Below, one piece after another: positions 62,437-64,000 of a DNA stretch of 64,000 bases. The translations under genes were made by a program, and so were the position numbers. The number at the start of each line of letters is the position of its first letter. The stretch's first letter is position 1. This stretch comes from Riemerella anatipestifer_E (GTDB taxonomy: Bacteria > Bacteroidota > Bacteroidia > Flavobacteriales > Weeksellaceae), in contig NZ_LEKU01000011.1 of NCBI RefSeq assembly GCF_009932355.1, forward strand, positions 1 through 64,000, written 5' to 3'. The notes beneath the pieces were generated by a model. It did not search any database. It worked only from the letters and a program-made list of their open reading frames with translations, and was not told the DNA's origin.

Positions 62437-63588
62437 ATGGAGTGTCTACAGAGAAAGGAAGTGAAAGATTTTATAGAAGCACACCTCGAAGAAGATGTGA
62501 TGAAAATTCTTTTAAAAAAAACGATTTTTGAAGGAGTTAACAATCAAGATTTAGTTCAGCAGATAGAAGGGCGTAGGGTAGCTCGTAAAAAATTCCCTTT
62601 TTTGGATAGAAGTGGTATTTTATTTCCCCCTCATCTTAATTTAGAACAATCCTCTTCGCAATCTACGGCTTCTTTTAAAGGAGAATGGTTTAGTGGAAAT
62701 CACTTTTTGGATTTAACTAGTGGCTTCGGGATAGATGCTTTTTTTCTGTCTCAAAACTTTAAAAAAGTAACTCTTGTGGAGCAAAATAGCTCTCTTTTAT
62801 CATTAGTTGAACATAATTGGACGGAACTTGGTAGAGAGGCTGATTTCATCAATACAAATCTAGAAACTTTTTTAGAAAATAACCAAAAGCTGTATGACTT
62901 GGTCTATTTAGACCCTGCTAGAAGAGATAATAATAAAAATAAAAAATTTCTTTTAGAGGATTTATCGCCTAATATCTTAGAAATTAAAAATCAACTTTTA
63001 GAGATTTCTCCAAAGGTGTTGGTTAAACTTTCTCCTCTTATTGATATTAAATACTTGATTTCCGTTTTGTCTCATATCGTTTCCATAGATGTTATAGCGG
63101 TAAAAAATGAAGTAAAAGAAGTTTTAGTTTTGATGGACAGAAGTGTGGCAGAAAATACTTTTCCACTTTGCAGATGCTTTAATTTAGAAACAAATGAACC
63201 TGATTTTTCGTTCATTATAAAAGATGAAGAGAATACTCAAGTCTATTTTTCTGAAGCGAAGAAATATCTGTATATTCCTAATGGGGCTATACTTAAATCG
63301 GGAGCATTCAAGAGTGTTGCACAAAAATATCAACTGAATAAGCTACATATTAACACACACCTCTATACTTCGGAAGAAAAAATATTAGATTTTCCAGGGC
63401 GAGTTTTGGAGGTAGAAGAGGTTTCATCTAAGGAAATAAAAAAAGGAGAGCAGTATAACCTTGTTTCAAAAAATTATCCGCTAAATCCAGTGGAAATTAA
63501 GAAAAAATATAAACTTAAAGATGGGGGGCAGAACTATCTTATTTTTACTCAAACCATAAAAGGTAAAGTGATTTTGAGGTCTAAATAA
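62437..63588 (+). CDS. THUMP-like-domain SAM-dependent methyltransferase
   Basis: From the ATG at 62437 the protein has 383 residues. The Rossmann methyltransferase core (about 90-240) shows motif I as FLDLTSGFGIDAFFLS and motif IV-like LVYLDPARRDNNKNK; the acidic ribose binder is VEQNSS. The C-terminal part fits the THUMP-like domain of flavobacterial class I methyltransferases (YLYIPNGAILKSGAFKSVAQKY). The substrate is probably an RNA, but it is not known. An earlier start at 62413 would overlap the promoter. Confidence 0.88.
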   Translation: MECLQRKEVKDFIEAHLEEDVMKILLKKTIFEGVNNQDLVQQIEGRRVARKKFPFLDRSGILFPPHLNLEQSSSQSTASFKGEWFSGNHFLDLTSGFGIDAFFLSQNFKKVTLVEQNSSLLSLVEHNWTELGREADFINTNLETFLENNQKLYDLVYLDPARRDNNKNKKFLLEDLSPNILEIKNQLLEISPKVLVKLSPLIDIKYLISVLSHIVSIDVIAVKNEVKEVLVLMDRSVAENTFPLCRCFNLETNEPDFSFIIKDEENTQVYFSEAKKYLYIPNGAILKSGAFKSVAQKYQLNKLHINTHLYTSEEKILDFPGRVLEVEEVSSKEIKKGEQYNLVSKNYPLNPVEIKKKYKLKDGGQNYLIFTQTIKGKVILRSK

Positions 63589-63629
63589 AAATTAAAAATA
63601 AATATTTAGGCTATTAAAAAGAGATTTAT

Positions 63630-63637
63630 TAACTTTG
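63630..63637 (+). promoter_or_regulatory. -7 box of the OmpA-like gene
   Basis: TAACTTTG, 17 bases before the ATG. Confidence 0.5.
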
Positions 63638-63654
63638 GGACAAAATTTAAAAGA

Positions 63655-64000
63655 ATGAAAAAATATATTTTTGCAGTAGCTGCTATTTCGTTTATGGTAT
63701 CTTGTAAGAAGATTCAGCCAGGAGGCAATAAGAATATTCTTAAACTAGAAGAAGGAGTAGAAAGATATACAGATGATGCACAAGGTAATGGGCATTCTGC
63801 TCACGCGGAAGGTCATCAAACTTCAGGAGTTAAAGAAGAAGTAACTATAGACTTGGAAGGTGTTACGCTAAAAGGATATAAAGGTGGAATGGAAGATACG
63901 ATGTTATCTTTCCTTAAGTCGGGGAAGTATGCATCTTCTTCAGATGATGTTCTTAAGAATGTTTGGTATGATTTTGACCATGTTAACTTTAAAATGGGTT
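63655..64000 (+). CDS. OmpA-family lipoprotein, N-terminal part
   Basis: The frame runs off the right edge after 115 codons. It starts MKKYIFAVAAISFMVSC, a lipoprotein signal with Cys17, followed by a His/Gly-rich linker. The last visible residues, VWYDFDHVNFKMG, match the opening strand of an OmpA peptidoglycan-binding domain in Bacteroidota. The protein should tether the outer membrane to peptidoglycan. The rest of the domain lies outside the window, so this is a likely but partial call. Confidence 0.75.
   Translation, partial: MKKYIFAVAAISFMVSCKKIQPGGNKNILKLEEGVERYTDDAQGNGHSAHAEGHQTSGVKEEVTIDLEGVTLKGYKGGMEDTMLSFLKSGKYASSSDDVLKNVWYDFDHVNFKMG

Overview
The window is a low-GC chromosomal segment of a Bacteroidota bacterium. 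It most likely belongs to the class Flavobacteriia, family Weeksellaceae (Riemerella/Chryseobacterium group). The placement rests on four things: promoters with the Bacteroidota -7 box TAnnTTTG, an almost complete lack of Shine-Dalgarno sequences, type IX secretion genes and cargo (PorQ, a nuclease with a C-terminal sorting domain), and flavobacterial gene versions (DAHP synthase fused to chorismate mutase, a lipidated TamA homologue, DnaX without its zinc module). The species is inferred, not proven.

Region 1 (1-about 11.4 kb) is the right part of an integrative element, more AT-rich than the rest. It ends in a CTnDOT-like tyrosine recombinase beside a CAU-anticodon tRNA gene. It carries a divergent XRE repressor/lipoprotein control region, conserved genes of unknown function, a replication/recombination module (winged-helix protein, Sak4-like ATPase, DUF3871 protein), an exact 126-bp tandem duplication holding terminators, and a two-gene cargo operon. 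That operon encodes a PD-(D/E)XK-like nuclease fused to an ImmA/IrrE-type metallopeptidase, followed by a DUF6119-like protein. It is the best candidate in the window for an undescribed defence system.

Region 2 (11.4-21.5 kb) is core chromosome: rbfA, a LolC/E-like permease, a secreted endonuclease I, a TolC/adaptor/RND efflux operon, a DUF2892 protein and a lipoprotein gene broken by one base in a poly-A run.

Regions 3 and 5 (21.5-24.9 kb and 49.3-53 kb) are two paralogous accessory loci. Each starts with the same promoter and the same short coding start, runs into a (CA)16 or (CA)17 tract, and continues as a long open frame lying two bases out of phase. This frame ends 19-27 nt before the next gene and covers three conserved hairpins, the last of them terminator-like. 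The loop of the last hairpin is complementary to the start of the CA tract. Downstream, each locus carries a signal-peptide surface protein and an HU-like DNA-binding protein. I read these as phase-variable leader cistrons that may switch surface-protein operons; both are OFF in this sequence.

Region 4 (24.9-49.3 kb) and region 6 (53-64 kb) are housekeeping: thioredoxin-like proteins, aroC, pepD, pdxH, HU, panD, porQ, cmk, folP, lrgAB, lolD, radC, ppa, dnaX, DAHP synthase/chorismate mutase, tamL/trmH, phosphate transport, a phosphopantetheinyl transferase, a BlaI/FUSC operon, pdhA/pdhC, deoC, a THUMP-like methyltransferase and a partial OmpA-like lipoprotein. dnaX carries an A10 run exactly where the frame ends after the clamp-loader core. 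This suggests that tau and gamma are made by slippage or frameshifting.
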